Source: Zhengitettix transpicula
Taxonomy: Eukaryota > Arthropoda > Insecta > Orthoptera > Tetrigidae
DNA: 64,000 nucleotides
Assembly: GCA_037074705.1 (NCBI GenBank)
Contig: CM073590.1
Coordinates: forward strand, 166,840,746 to 166,904,745
Reading direction: 5' to 3'
Below are positions 1-14,400 of the stretch, one piece after another. Each line of letters starts with the position of its first letter. Position 1 is the stretch's first letter. The notes beneath the pieces are model-generated. The model saw nothing but the letters and a program-made list of their open reading frames with translations, had not been told where the DNA came from and searched no databases. Position numbers and translations under genes: made by a program.

Positions 1-701
1 ATTTTTTGTCTTTTTGTTCACCTTATTTTAAAGAAACAATAATATGTGGGTCATTCACACTGGGATAGAAATGGAGTATGTGGAAGGGAGAGCAAGTTAG
101 CTAAAGGTTAACTACAGTCCTCTGGCTATAGTTTATAGATCCTGCTGGGGAATCAGTTATAGTTGGTGCAGGAAAAATCCTTACAGAAATGTGCAACAGG
201 TATGATGGACATTAAACACTTATCCAGCACCCAACCAATGAAGAATTATGCTGAAATTGTAAAATATAAAGCCTGTCTTAAAAGTATACTAATGAGATAA
301 ATTAAGACAAAAATAAGTGCTCAATTAAATTAATACCACACAATATTTCTGCAATCCGTGCTTTTTTCATCAGGTGATTAAAAAATGCAAGATCCTTAAG
401 ATTAACACCACACAAACCAGGTGACCAACTGAATCACCTGATTATGGCTACAAGGATTGCATAAATATGGTATTTAATTTAGCACATATTTTTGTCTCCT
501 ATTTGGATAATTATGCTGCTCCGAGTTCATTTTTTTCTTGAAGTAATCATAAAGTCTTTCTAGAACAGTTATTTGTTAAATTGTAAAACTTTATGATTCT
601 TTAGACCAGCAATAAAAGTTTTGCACTTAATACATTATGTAATAGAATTTTTGTTTTATTTATTATATAACACTAATGTTAATTTATAATCTTTATCACA
701 G
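1..701. other. Upstream intron sequence
   Basis: AT-rich non-coding sequence ending in the acceptor TTTATCACAG at 692-701. The first visible exon starts in mid-codon, so this is most likely an intron of the same gene whose earlier exons lie before the window. No other feature was seen here. Confidence 0.6.
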
Positions 702-879
702 GGGTTGTTAAGTTGGTGGAAAAACTCACAGAAAATATAGCGTATATTTCTGGTATCAGTACAGCTGCCCCTAATCCCAAAGATGATCTTGAGAAAAATA
801 AATTCTGGGAGTTGTGCCATTCAGTTATTGGGACCAAGAATTATACATATCTCAAAACAATATTGCTCTCATTTATAAA
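702..879 (+). CDS. Exon 1 visible (gene copy A)
   Basis: Begins with the last two bases of a codon (GG) after CACAG, then 58 codons starting G-V-V-K-L-V-E-K, and ends with two bases (AA) before GTAAGT at 880. The peptide has amphipathic helical character, for example near Y-L-K-T-I-L-L-S-F. No counterpart was found in copy B. Confidence 0.75.
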
Positions 880-2429
880 GTAAGTATCACAATCAACTAG
901 AAGATACATTAGATCAGATCATAGTTTACAAAACTACAATCAAATTTGGATATGAAAATTTAATTTTAATCAGTATTCCTTAAATGAAACATTTATGATG
1001 ATATTAATTAATCATAAAAATTGAGCCCAAAAAATGTATTGTATATTAAATATTAAGAATCAATAAAAAAATACTATGTTTACATTTTTTAACATTATTT
1101 ATCATTATTTATCATTATTTATCATTATTTATCATTATGGAAAATACGTTACCATGCTAATAGTTGAGTACCTTAGAAAATTTCATATATCAGGGAGTAT
1201 TTGTAGTCAATATTCTTATTTTTTCAGCATTTTATTATAATTTTTTTTAATTGTTTCACAATTGTTAACATACAAAGATGTTCTATCATTAATAACTATC
1301 ATTTTCATGGATATAAAAGGTAAGAAAATATATTGAATATTTTCTAAATATGTTATCAAATTAAAGTTATATCTTCAACAGGCATTTCACAACTGTGGCT
1401 CACAATAATAATTTATCTGTTATTTGAATTATTTTCTTGGAAATGAAAAAATAGACTAACTTTCAAATGAAATTCTGCAAGGAAACCTGTTGATATATTT
1501 TATTAATTAAAATAATATTTATCTCATTTATGAACAAAACCAAATTGAAAATTTTTGTGATTTAAAGAAAGAGGACATTTAGATAAATTTGAATCATACT
1601 ATTCTCACCATGAAGCAATTCTCATAGAATGATATTATAACCTGGGATAATATTGAAAGATAGCTTATGGTTTGGCTAAAAACAAAAGGATTCACTGTCG
1701 GTAATACCTTCACAGCAAGTATGCTTGAATTCTACTTGGAAAGATCTGGGTTTTCAAAATGATAATCCTTTATGCCAAATATTGTCTTTAATCAGATAAA
1801 AATATAGAAAAATTTCAGAGGATGTCTATTGAAGGGATGTAATTTAGATCACTATATGCAGAGAGATGATATATTCACACACAACATATTCATAAAAGAA
1901 TATTACCTGGACTCAAATCATCTACAGTGCAAGAGAGTTAATTGTGGAAAACATGCCTGATATAAAGTTTGGTTTATTTGGTCTAATTTAAAATGTTTGT
2001 ATCAAGAAAGAAATTTAACTTCTGTTTCACTGTAAAAAGTTAATTTTTGTAACAGACTTTGAATTTATTTTTAAATTTAATACCATGAAGGATGTAATAT
2101 TAATAAATTATGTGGGCAAAAGAACCAAATGCACTAGTGGAATGATAAGGGCAAATTATTACAATTGCTCACAGTTCAGACTCTTCAAAATTTTGAATCT
2201 TTATTTCTGCACAGAAGTGTATATATATATATATATATATATATACACAAATTAGTATAGCAAAGAGATAGAGATTATCTCACCTTACACCAATAGGTGG
2301 TCGAGTCAAGCTGTGCAGAAGAGAGATATGTTGTGGTTAACCTGAAAGTTAAGTGAGGTGTAGCCATAAGGAACTGAATGTTGTTCTTCAAATTTTCGGA
2401 GGCTCTCAGCCTCCTTCGGTTCCTTATGG

Positions 2430-2480
<51 letters not shown>

Positions 2481-5400
2481 CATATACATATACATACATA
2501 TAAATGTCTAATGGCTGGTAGTTTTATGCACAATCATAATATTATTTATAAATAAATTACTTATAATATACCCGACTGTAATTATGCAGAATAGAATAGC
2601 TAACTATAACTTATTCAGGCCTTGGCTCATAAATAACATTACCCTTTGGAAGTCAATTTCTTTCAGAATAAAACAATAAGAAAAGTATGTTATTGGCAGA
2701 TGGCTTCTAGGAATATGTACATTGATCTAAATGAATTTCAAATCATTATTTAACTTTGTTTATAAATACTAACTCTTCTTGCACATTAGACATTGAGATG
2801 TAGGTTCCACCAAAAAATACCCTTTAAAATACACATGTTGATTTTACTGTCACTCTGAAAATCATCAAAATGTCAGTAAAAATTTGTTTGTTTATCATAT
2901 ATGATATGAAAACAATATTTATAAAATAATTATACTTGTTTCAGAAAACTAAAGGAACATTCTATAACCTGCTATCATAAACCAAATCGTGCTACTAAAC
3001 TAATGAAATTCATGAATCAAGCTATGGTGTTTTTCCATCTTCAATTTCAGGATATGAAAGAGGTTGGAATCAGATTACTAATTTAAAACTTTAGAATTCA
3101 ATTTTACTCAGTGTTATTATAAAGTGTTATTACTAGCTACAATTCAGGTCACCAATTCAGTTCACTGTATTGCTCGTGGAAAGTATGAACCTTTTCTTAC
3201 CACTGTCACTTAATATTCATTGCAAATAAATGCAAGCTATAACAGTCATCATAATAACAGTTACATTATCTGACAGATGTTCTTCTTGGAGTAAGATTTA
3301 ATGTTTATTAAATGTTCATAAATCAATATTACGTACTGGTGGTTCTTTTTCAATAAAACAGTCTTTCATTCCTTTTGGAGATGTATACGACTACAAATGT
3401 GTGTATTTGTTCTTCATCTAGAATAAACAATTGTCCATTGTACTAAAAGGGCTTTTGTCTTTATTAACATTATATAGTTTTTCTAATTACATTCAAATGA
3501 TATATACACATCTCTTAACACCTAAATAATATTTTTGTTTGATGTATGAAATAATTGTATTTTGATGATCAGTTTACTTGTAAATTCCATTACATTGTTT
3601 CAGTCACAGGGTGTGGTGGGTTAAGTAGAATGAATTCTGGTTTTCCAGAAATGCCCTGAGTAAGCACTCACAAATGTTTAGCGGTCCCCAACATAAATAT
3701 TAGCTATGTTTTAAATATTAAGTAGAAATAATGAAAAATATAAAATGGTAGTGATTCCCTTTATTCTTCCTTAAAATATTGTTAATTTCTATACAAACTA
3801 TGTTTAATATAATTGATTTCTTTTCAGACAATAGAGTCATATGAAAATTCCTCATACTACAGTACAATAACCGAATTATTAGCTTTGTACCTGGATATGG
3901 AGCTACATGCTTCAAGGTAACAGTTAATATACAGATTCTTCATTAATAAAATTAAATGTTTTAGTTACAAACCATCAAAGTTAATTAACTAACGTATAAA
4001 CTCAAATAAAGATATGATACTCAAACAATTAATGTAGATAGGTAGTATATATGCTACCCAAATACCTGTATTTTTCTACACTGTTTCTTAAAATATTAAA
4101 TCATTACTTAATTAGCAGTGTGGTAAAATCTGGCAATCACCATAACCTCAATAGTTTCAAAGTTATTATATTACACATACTCGTCTGATTAATAACTGTA
4201 AAATTGATGGCATTTAAAGCATTCTATACTTAGTTGAATATCAGTATTTTACTGCAAAGTATTGAGAATGAAAGGGTTAAACACGCACAATTTCTATATT
4301 GATTTATTTAGATGAGTTTGAAGTACACCACTCTTTCCAGAGAAATTAGAAGCTGCTGAAGTTGGTTCAAAACTTTAATTAAGTGTTTTGAAGATGAATT
4401 ATAAATTGTGCACTTGAAAATTGTTCTAATATTAACAGATGAAATTTAATTGCCTAGACTATATAATAATTTTGTATTAATTTTTTCTGAAATTACTCCA
4501 AAAGACAATTTATTCTTCTTCTTGTCACTTGTGAAGTGATTATAACATGGTGGGTTTAGTAATTAAATTATAAAATCTAGATTGCCTGCGTGAAAACTCT
4601 AGTTCACAAAAATTGGCCTTTTAATAAGTCAGAATGTATTTATTTTGGGCACTTTTACAAAAAATATTCAATTGTTAATGACAACAGCACTTAGAGTGGC
4701 AGAATTAAAGTAAAAATTCTAAAGGAGAATATGGAAAGACTACAGTAACTGCCATAGTGTGTCATGTTGTTTTAGATTTGAACTGTTTCTGTTTGACTTT
4801 GGCATGAGCATTAATAGAAAATTTTTTAAAAAAACATTGATACCTTTGCAGTTGTGATATTTTCTATTGTAGGAGGAATTTTAACAAGTGCATTTGGAAC
4901 CAGACTTCTTCACGGCACATTATCAGATGTCCGTGATGCTGCATGAAAACCATTTTGTTACTGTTTAAACACTAAGTCATATTCAGACAAATCATGTAAT
5001 ATTCCTTCCCTGACAATAATTGTGTTATGAATAATGCTCAAATGATTTTGTCAATTGTTTCAACTTTGCCTTCAGTGGGTCTATTTAGAATTCATAGTAA
5101 CAGTTTATCTGTTTACCTTGGGACTTCAGTCTAAGTGGATCTGCTAATTTGCTGTTGCATTTCCATCCTGTATCATATTCTGGCTGCTTCATTTAAAACC
5201 ATGTACATAGAACTGCAAAGCAACTAACATTTTAATTCTGAATAAAATTATTATAATCCAAATATCATTGATAAAATCCATTACTTTTGGAAATATTCAA
5301 ATTTTGCTAGGTGAAATAACTGTACATGAATAGGTAGGCCTAATTAAAATATTGCTGACTCACTGCTTGCTGATGGCATACTTCCAGCATTTAGAAGAAA

Positions 5401-8400
5401 TCACTGCAGCTAAAGTGTGAATCACCTTGTTATATTTTTACCACAAGATGGGGCTATTGCTTTTTTTTGTATCTTCCATTATCTCTTCTCTGCTAACCTC
5501 CAAACTTACCTCACCATATTGTTTTTGCCCTGAAGGTTTCAGTGAAGAAGAATTTCAGTGTAGTTCTTCCAGTTGACCCATAAATAGGTTGGCATAGGTG
5601 GGAACCATCTGTCACTTATTTGGTGCGAGATGTCTTGGAAAGAAAAGTAATTCGTAGGGAGGACAAACTAGGAGTGGGAATAAAAATTAGTGGTCAGTAT
5701 CATGAGGGATGTTAATTAGATGACAACATTTTTGGTAACCAGTAGGGTATCAGGTGAAAGTACTTTATGAGGTGGGAGAGGAACAATTTTTGTCTTGAAT
5801 GAAGGAAGATAGCTTCCACTATTGGTTGGCGGGATTCATCCACCAAAGTATATTTGCAGCCAGCGACAATTGATCACACCAGGACACTGGATTTATACAT
5901 TTTTGGGGGGAGGTAGATGGTACGGCTTTTTTTTATTATTGAGAAGATCAATATAAAAGAAAAAGTTAATTGGTTTCTACCCGGGTAAAACAGCGATTGT
6001 AACGCAATGTTTCGACGACCAAATGCACTGCCGTAATATTCTTTGCCTGACGGCAATGCATTTAGTCGTCGAAACGTCGCGTTACAATCGCTGTTTTACC
6101 CGGGTCGAAACCCGAGAACTTGTTCTTCAACAAATATACCGGGTAAGCCTTCTACCTCTGAGATCAGTAGAAGTGGGTGATAATTTTTATGTATATACTA
6201 GCTGGGTGCCCGGCGTTGCCCGAGATGTCATTTATCTATAATCCCCAATATGTCTCCAATTTCGGTTGCTTTTGCGCTATTTTTATGTAACGCTCCTCGA
6301 ACCCTATCCCTATCCCTAAATGTGCTCACCTCCGACGCCGAAGGAGGTTGAACTCATTGACATAATATATCGGCCGTTTATACATGTTAGAAGATAACCA
6401 CCCCCACAAATGTGCGATAATCAAATAGTATTTATTCCACGCAAAAATCGACCGATTACATTGTCTGGAAATTTCTACCCCCGCCCAATATCTCCCAAAC
6501 CCGTCGCGTTACCAAGGTTGTCCCAATTAGACTCGGCGACATTCATAGTTTCTGAATTTATTCGAATCTCGGTTGTTTTAGCGTTATTTTTATTTAACGT
6601 AAATCCACCCCAACCGCTAACCTTGCTCCGCTCACAGGGGTTGAAATTGTACACAAACAACATCGGTAAAAATACTATCAGAGTCAATAACCCCGGGAAA
6701 TAATTATTTAACGCAAATATCGACCGTTTAAAATGTTTGAAAATTTCCTCCCCCGCCCAACTCCGCGAGGCTTCACACACCATCGCACACCACCACCCAA
6801 CCCCGTGCATTGCCCACGTTGTCATAAATACATTCACCTATATCCATAACTCTGGTTTGACTCAAATCTCGTTTTTTTGTGTTATTTTTATGGAACACAC
6901 CTCCATCTCTACGCGTACTTCCCTACCAAGCTGTAAGGTGTTGAAATTATACTCAAACAAAATCGGTAGAAATACTATCAATGACATTGACAGCGTAAAA
7001 TATTTATTTCACGCAAATATCGGCCATTATACATTTCTGAAAATTTATACCCCCGCCCAGAACCTACCACCCCCAGTCACTTTCCCAATGGTTGTGGTAA
7101 ATAAACTCAGTGACATCCATAACTTGAATTTGACTCCAATCTGGGATTTATTTTCTTGTAACGCCCCTCAAACCCCCACCCCTAAGTGTGATCTTTCACG
7201 TCCTTAAGAGGTTTAAATTCAAAACAGAATCGGTAGAAATATTATCAGTACATTGACCTCGATAAATATTCATTCCTTTCAAAAATGGACCGTTAAACAT
7301 GTTTTAAAATTAACACCCCCGCCATCCCTTCCTTGGGGAGAGTTAAACGATTAGTTGAGTGTACTAATTAAACTCATTGACATCCATGACCGTGAGTTAG
7401 ACTCCAATTTCGATTGTTTTTGCATCATTATATTGGAATTACACTCCACCCCCACCCTTAAGGGGAGATCCATTCCAAATCACAAAAGGGGTTGAAATTA
7501 TACGCGGAGAAAATGTAGAGAAATTTTATTAATCAAATTGATCCAGAAATATATTTAATAACGACCGGTCAACATTTTTTTAAAAATTCACCCAACTCCT
7601 CCCACCTCAGCCCACCCCTTACGCGTTGTCCAGAATGTCATAAATAAATTCAGCGACATCCTACGATTTGACTCGTTTTTTTCTTGTCAGTCCCCTCTAC
7701 CCCCATGCATCGCCCTCATGCCGAAAGAGGGGTTCAATTTTTACACACACAACTTGAGTAGAATTACTTTAAATCTAATTAACCCTGAAAATATTATTCA
7801 CCTCTAATATCGGTCGTGATTTCATGTTTCAATATTTCCACTCCCGTCAAACACCACTCCTCGGGAGTTAAATGACAAATTAAATGTCATAATTAAACTC
7901 AGTGACATTCATAACCCTGTAGTTGACTCAAATCTCGGTTTTATTCGCTTTATTTATTTTTAACGCCCGTTGACCCTCACCCGTAATGTGAGCACCCTCT
8001 CAATCCCAAAAGGGATTCAAATTAAACTCAGAGAACGTGTAGTGAAATTTTAATAGTCTCATTGTTTCAGAAATATATGTAATCGTCGCAATATTCAACT
8101 GCTTAACTTACTTTAAAATTTATATTCCCCACTCACCTCCACCCAACCCCTCCAACCCCAGTCCAGCCCAAACCCGCGCGTTGCTCAAATTGTCATAAAC
8201 GAACTCAGCGACTTACTCGAATGTTGGTTTTTTTTTCAGATATTTTCTTGTAACACAAGTCCACCCCGCCCCCTAAGCGTTCTGCACCCTCATGTCGCAA
8301 GAGGTTGAAATTCTATTGACATAAAATGGGTATAAATACTATAAATCTAATTAACCCTGAAAAAAAAATATTTTCCGCAAATATAGACCTTTTAACATGT

Positions 8401-11400
8401 TTGGAAATTTCCAACCCCATCCTCTTCCGCCTCTGGGGGTTAAATGGCCAAATTAAATCATAATTACACTCTGCGATACCAAAAACCCTGTGTTTGAGTG
8501 TAATTTTGGTTTTATTCGCGTTATTTAATTGTAATGCACGTCTTCCCTTACCCCTAAGAGTGCTCCTTTCCCTTGCTGTAAGGGTTTGAAACTATACTCA
8601 GATAACATCAGTTAAAACACTATCTATCTCTTCGATCCCAAAAATGTTTATCTGCCTAAATATCTGCTGTTTTAGCATGTTTGAATGTTTCTAGCTCCTC
8701 TCCTAAGTGTGCTTCCCTCTAATGCCGAAAAAGGTTAAATTTTACAAACAACATCGGTAGATATATTGTCAATGTTACTGACCAAAACAAAGAATTATTT
8801 AATGCAAATATCGACAGTTTTTAACATGTTAGAAAAATTTCACCCCCGTCCACCCCATCCACCCCAACCCTTGGGGTTAAAAGGCCAATTGAATGTCATA
8901 CTTGAACACGACGACATCCATTACTTTTGGTTTGACTCCAATCTCGGTTATATTCGCGTTATTTTCTTGTAATACCCCTCCACCCCTAACCCTACGGTGC
9001 TCCTTTCCCATTCCGTAAGAGGTTGAAATTTTACTGACATACATTGGCACAAACATTATTAATCACTTTTTTCCCGAAAATATTTATCCGACTCAAATAT
9101 CAGCCGTGTTAGCATGTTTATAAGATATCCACCCCATCTACTCCTGCTTGAGGCACTAAACAACAACTTGAATATCATAATTAAACTCACTGACAACAAT
9201 AACCCTGGATTTGAGTCCAATCTCGATTGTGTTTGCACTATATATAAATCTACTCCACCCCCAAACCACGAAAGAGGTTAATATTAAATATATGGAACAT
9301 TTAGAGACCTTTTATAAATATCACTGAACCAGAAAAATATTTATTCGACGCAAATATCGACTGCTTATTATGTTTGAAAATTTCAAACCCCGTCCACCAT
9401 TGCTCCTGGCGGTTAAAACACCAATCGATTGTCTTCATTAAACTCAGCGCCATCCATAATCATTGATTTGACTCTAATCTAGGTTGTATTCGCATTATTT
9501 TCTTGTAACGCCCGTCCACCCAAATCCTTAAGGGTGCTCCCCTCCCAAGCCCAAAAGGGTTTGAAATTATACACGGAGAACATGTAGGGAAATTTTATGA
9601 ATATCATTGTTCCCGAAATATATTTATTCGATGCAAAATTCGGACGGCTAACTTATTTTACCCTCCGCCCAACCCCTCCTACGCCATCCTACAACTGCGC
9701 GTTGCTCATATTGTCATAAATGAACTCAGCGACATCCATTACCTTTGATTTGACTCGAATCTCAGTATTTTTAGAGTTATTTACTTGTAACTCCCCTCCA
9801 ACGCCACCCCTTAATGTGCTCAACCCTCGTGCCACAAGGGGTTAAAATTAATAAAAATCACATGGGTAGAAATACTATAAATCGAATTAACCCTGAAAAA
9901 TATTTATGCAACGCAAATATCGGACATTTTAGCATGTTTGAAGGTTTCCACCACCGTCCACCCATGCTCCTGGGGGTGGTAGGCGTGTTACACCCGCACA
10001 GTGTTTGTTTCCCTCTCGCAAAGAACACGTGTACGAACTTTGGTGAAATTGCTTCGAGGGTGTAGATTTGTAAGCGGAACATACCCATATACATACCCAC
10101 ATGTATACACACATGCATACCCGTATAAGGCAATTTTATATAATAGAAGCTATATCTATATATAGATAGATATACATACACTATTTATAACAATTATTAA
10201 ATTTGTAGATATATAATTTTTCCATCTGAAAATAAACTACTTGGTGGTTTTAGCAATCTGCAGTTGGTAGCATTGTATAAAATTAATGCAAAACGTTACG
10301 AAATACGCTGCCTTCAATAGAAAAATATCAATTTTGAACATTTAAGTATTGTTTTTATCATAATTCTATGAATCTTCCAGTGCGTATTGCAAGATATAAT
10401 TTGGCAACATATTGGTCCCTGATCCCGTGAAATATTCCACGTCAAAAGTCAAGTTATTTAAAAGAAATTTAATGCCATTGATTGTATAACCTTTCATAAT
10501 GAATTTTATTTATCACTCGATATGGTATTGGTAGATTTAATTATACTTATTATTCAATCAAAATTTTTTGCTCTGCTTAATTTTTCATAAATTGTATATC
10601 TAGAACGTCGATCTCAAAAATGGAAAACAAATACTGATATCCTAACCTCAAATTTTTGTTTCACGACACAAATTGCACGCAATAGTTTGTTTACATTTAT
10701 ACAAATTTATAGAAATACGTTGCGTAATGTACAATTAATTGTACTTTTAATTCATATTAAATGTTCCTATTTCTGTACATACCTTTGATTGAGAGTGCAT
10801 TAATTGAATAACGACCATAAAAACTTTGGGAGTTCCGTACGTCATTTTGAATACTTTTATAGTTACAAACACATAATTCAGCAGACGTACGTTAGACAAA
10901 TCTTATTATCGTCTGAAATATTATCCAGGATACAATAGTACGTTATATTATGAAACTTCAAAATCTCGGCCGACACATATTTGAATGTATTATAAGGCGT
11001 CATATTGGCTTTATTAAATATGGCGGCGTAATTAACTTTTCCAAATTAACTTTGCGCAATGATGGTAAGTATTTCGTATTGTTTTTTATTACTATTCGAT
11101 TCGATGGAGTATTACTGGAAAAAGTTATACATTTTATTCAATCAAAATATTTCTGCTTTATTTCATTACGAAATACAGAACTATATTTTTATGATGAGTC
11201 AATATCTTGCGAAATTATGACGTCATCGTCTCGCCCAGTAATTTAACACTAATTCGTAACTTATTTCAACTATAATTATTTCTACGTTTATTCTAGGGGT
11301 TTCTCACCCCCACAGTAACGGTTCTCGGTTTTGGCAGAATATATATACCAATTTTTGTTGAATTCTGTCCACGCAATAAAATTTGTGTAAGGAACATACA

Positions 11401-14400
11401 AACAAATATACAAACAAACGCTCTGCTTTATTTATTAGATTAGATATATATATGAAATATACTATACTTGTTTTTTGTTTTAATTAATTAACTTCTTTTT
11501 ACAGGAGGAGAAAAGAACACCTAGAGAAAATAAGTGGAAGATTGACATCCTTTCTCATTATACTTCTTGGTAAGAGACTCTTTCAAACAGGCTTATGTCT
11601 TCAACTTTCTATCCAATTAGGATCTATATTGAATTCTCACAAACTCTTCCCTCACTGTACTGAAGTAGTATGTTCATTTAATTTAGTTTAAGGTTTACTA
11701 TATGTGGAATGATTAGCTGAATAGTTTAAATGGTGTGAGTTGGAAATTTAAAGACCAGCGAATATTTTAAACTGACTACTGGCTGTCTCTTGCTCCTATA
11801 CATTTCAACTTTTTTTAAAACTAACTGTACCTTTAAATTTCGGATTAAAATATGCTAAATATCGCTAACATTCAACAGCGTTGTGTTTGCCCTTAACCAT
11901 TTTGCAGCCAATTCCATGTCTCTATTTGAAACTTATCTCAGCCACTGAAAAGTACACAATCACAATGTTGACAGAGATACACCTCCATTTGCTTGAGATT
12001 GGAGCATATTAAAAATTAAAAATTACTAATAGGAAGGCAAAACTGCTCAGATCAACAGCTTTAGCTATGAATTGTATTTGGAGGCTTGCCATTATTATAA
12101 CTGTAAATAAATAACTTTAATCAAATTAAAGTTGTCATGAAGTGTTACATACAGATGAAATGCTTATCAGTAAATTATTAAGTTATTGAACATATGTCAA
12201 ATAAAAACCCGTCATTTGGATCTTGACTTGTAAGGATGAAAAGTCATAATACAATTAATTTAGCGTGAATTTTTGTGTTTATGGGTAGTACCATTTTTAT
12301 TTCTTTTTGGTGGTTATTATGTTGTTTCATAGTAGTAAAATACTTCTTTAATCTCTCTGCAGATAACTCTGAAGAACATATACTCGATGCTTTACTAAAG
12401 TCAAGATTTAGTAAAAATTTCCATGAAATCTGTAATGCAGTTTTAAAGTAAGTTAATTATAAATACTAATAAATATATACATTGAATTAAAATGCAGAGT
12501 TATTTTTATATTATACAGGAAATAGTAATTTCCATTACTATATTTTAAGTGACAAATGGTATTTCAGTCAATATAATACTGAAGTGTACAACAGTTGTTG
12601 TTGATAAGATGAAAAGTATTTTTGAGAATCAAATGAAAAATTTCTGGAGAAAGAGTAAAAAATGAGTGGATTAAAATATTAAAGTTCAACTAGTATTGTG
12701 TATTTGGATGAAGAGTAGGTTTGTTGAATTTTAAGTTCAACCAATATAATAGCAATTTAAATTGTAAGCCAATTGACCAATATTTAGACATTGTTGGTCA
12801 GGATTCTAAGAGTATTAGTTTTTGTCTTCAAACTATAACACCCAGCACCTAAATTTATCAACATTTTTCATTAGATTTTAAAAATATGCTTCATATTATC
12901 AATAACATCTGTTTTATGTTCTCACAGAACATACCATGTGAAACTAGTTTTTCTAACAGCCAATCGTGATATATATATATATTGTAATACCAATTAAAAT
13001 ACTTCTTTAATTAATTATTTTAATTAAATTGAATTGTTATCGGCGAAAATACATCAAAGGAAACAATATAAGGTCGACCCATAGTTGGCGAACGCGTGCC
13101 GAAAGTTAGAGCCCATACGCCAGTCGCGGAGATAAATTCATTGAGTAAGAGTAAGAGTAAGAGTAAGAGTAAGAGTAAGAGTAAGAGTAAGAGTAAGAGT
13201 AAGAGTAAGAGTAAGAGTAAGAGTAAGAGTAAGAGTAAGAGTAAGAGTAAGAGTAAGAGTAAGAGTAAGAGTAAGAGTAAGAGTAAGAGTAAGAGTAAGA
13301 GTAAGAGTAAGAGTAAGAGTAAGAGTAAGAGTAAGAGTAAGAGTAAGAGTAAGAGTAAGAGTAAGAGTAAGAGTAAGAGTAAGAGTAAGAGTAAGAGTAA
13401 GAGTAAGAGTAAGAGTAAGAGTAAGAGTAAGAGTAAGAGTAAGAGTAAGAGTAAGAGTAAGAGTAAGAGTAAGAGTCAGAGTCAGAGTCAGAGTCAGAGT
13501 CAGAGTCAGAGTCTGCGGCGAGAAGCGAAACAGGAAAGTCTGCGTCCGGCAAAGGTGACAGTAAAGCGAGGATGATGATATCAAATATGAATAGCGCAGT
13601 CCAATAAGTCCAACTGCGAGATCTACTAGTTTACACAAAACGCGAGTAAACAGTTTTAACGGGGAGACTCTTATAATAAACGCCAAGTTGGAAGCAAAAG
13701 GTTTTGCTTCACACAGACTGAATTAAATTTCGCAAAGAGGCATCAAGGAACCTAGGACCGAGGGGCGGCAGATCGAAAGTTCAAGATGGCAGTGAACGAG
13801 AACATCGACCGAGTGTATTAAAATTTTATTGTGTAGAATCCGTGAATGGCCTTTTTAGTGAGTGTTGTCGTCAAGCTCCAATAATCAGAGCTGGTACCAG
13901 AAAGACAATTCGTGAGTACAAATCAATTTCTTTAAAATCTGTAAACGAGGATTAAAGTTAAGTCAGATTTCGTTAGTTTTTCTTTTCATTTAGTTTCTTT
14001 CATTTAGTTTCTTTCATTTAGTTTCTTTCATTTAGTTTCTTTCATTTAGTTTCTTTCATTTAGTTTATTTTCATATTGTATTAAGTTAGCTTCAATGAGT
14101 TTGAATTGTTAATGTTAGTTTATAAAATTAGATTGTTCTGAATATCAAACCCAATAATGACCCTGAGATAAAGAGAATTTTGACGTACTTGATTGTAAAA
14201 TATAAAGTTGTATTTTCCTAGGACGCCATGAAATGCAAAATTTAAATAAAATATTGTTTGTTAACTTGATGAAATCCGGCGTAAAAAGTAGGGATTACAA
14301 TTTGTACTTTCAAAGAATAAATTTTTAAATCTTAATTTTGTTAATTCTTTTAATTTAAGTCCACCCTTTTAATTATTACAATATCATACTGAAATGTTAT

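Larger units (their letters stand above)
880..2944. other. Intron 1 content
   Basis: Non-coding. It holds a 10-bp minisatellite (1092-1137), two AT runs (2219-2245, 2431-2478) and a foldback hairpin (2362-2431). The remainder is plain AT-rich sequence. Confidence 0.7.
12981..14380 (+). mobile_element. Solo-LTR-like element (intron 5, copy A)
   Basis: Begins TGTAATACCAATTAAAAT and ends CCTTTTAATTATTACA. The ends are TG...CA with short inverted similarity, flanked by ATAT on both sides. The right part has CCCTGAGATAAAGAG and AATAAA-type signals and resembles a gypsy LTR. No internal coding region remains. It contains the hexamer array 13143-13514 and a 14-bp tandem repeat. A related but diverged element sits at a comparable place in copy B (46713-47640). 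Confidence 0.6.

Noticed and set aside
6410..7207. Protein genes inside the head-monomer-tail elements
   Set aside because: Short frames on both strands, not shared between monomers or between element copies.
13096..13686. Long Lys-Ser, Ser-Tyr and Thr-Leu repeat proteins
   Set aside because: All are by-products of a hexanucleotide array whose length is a multiple of three. No flanking gene structure.
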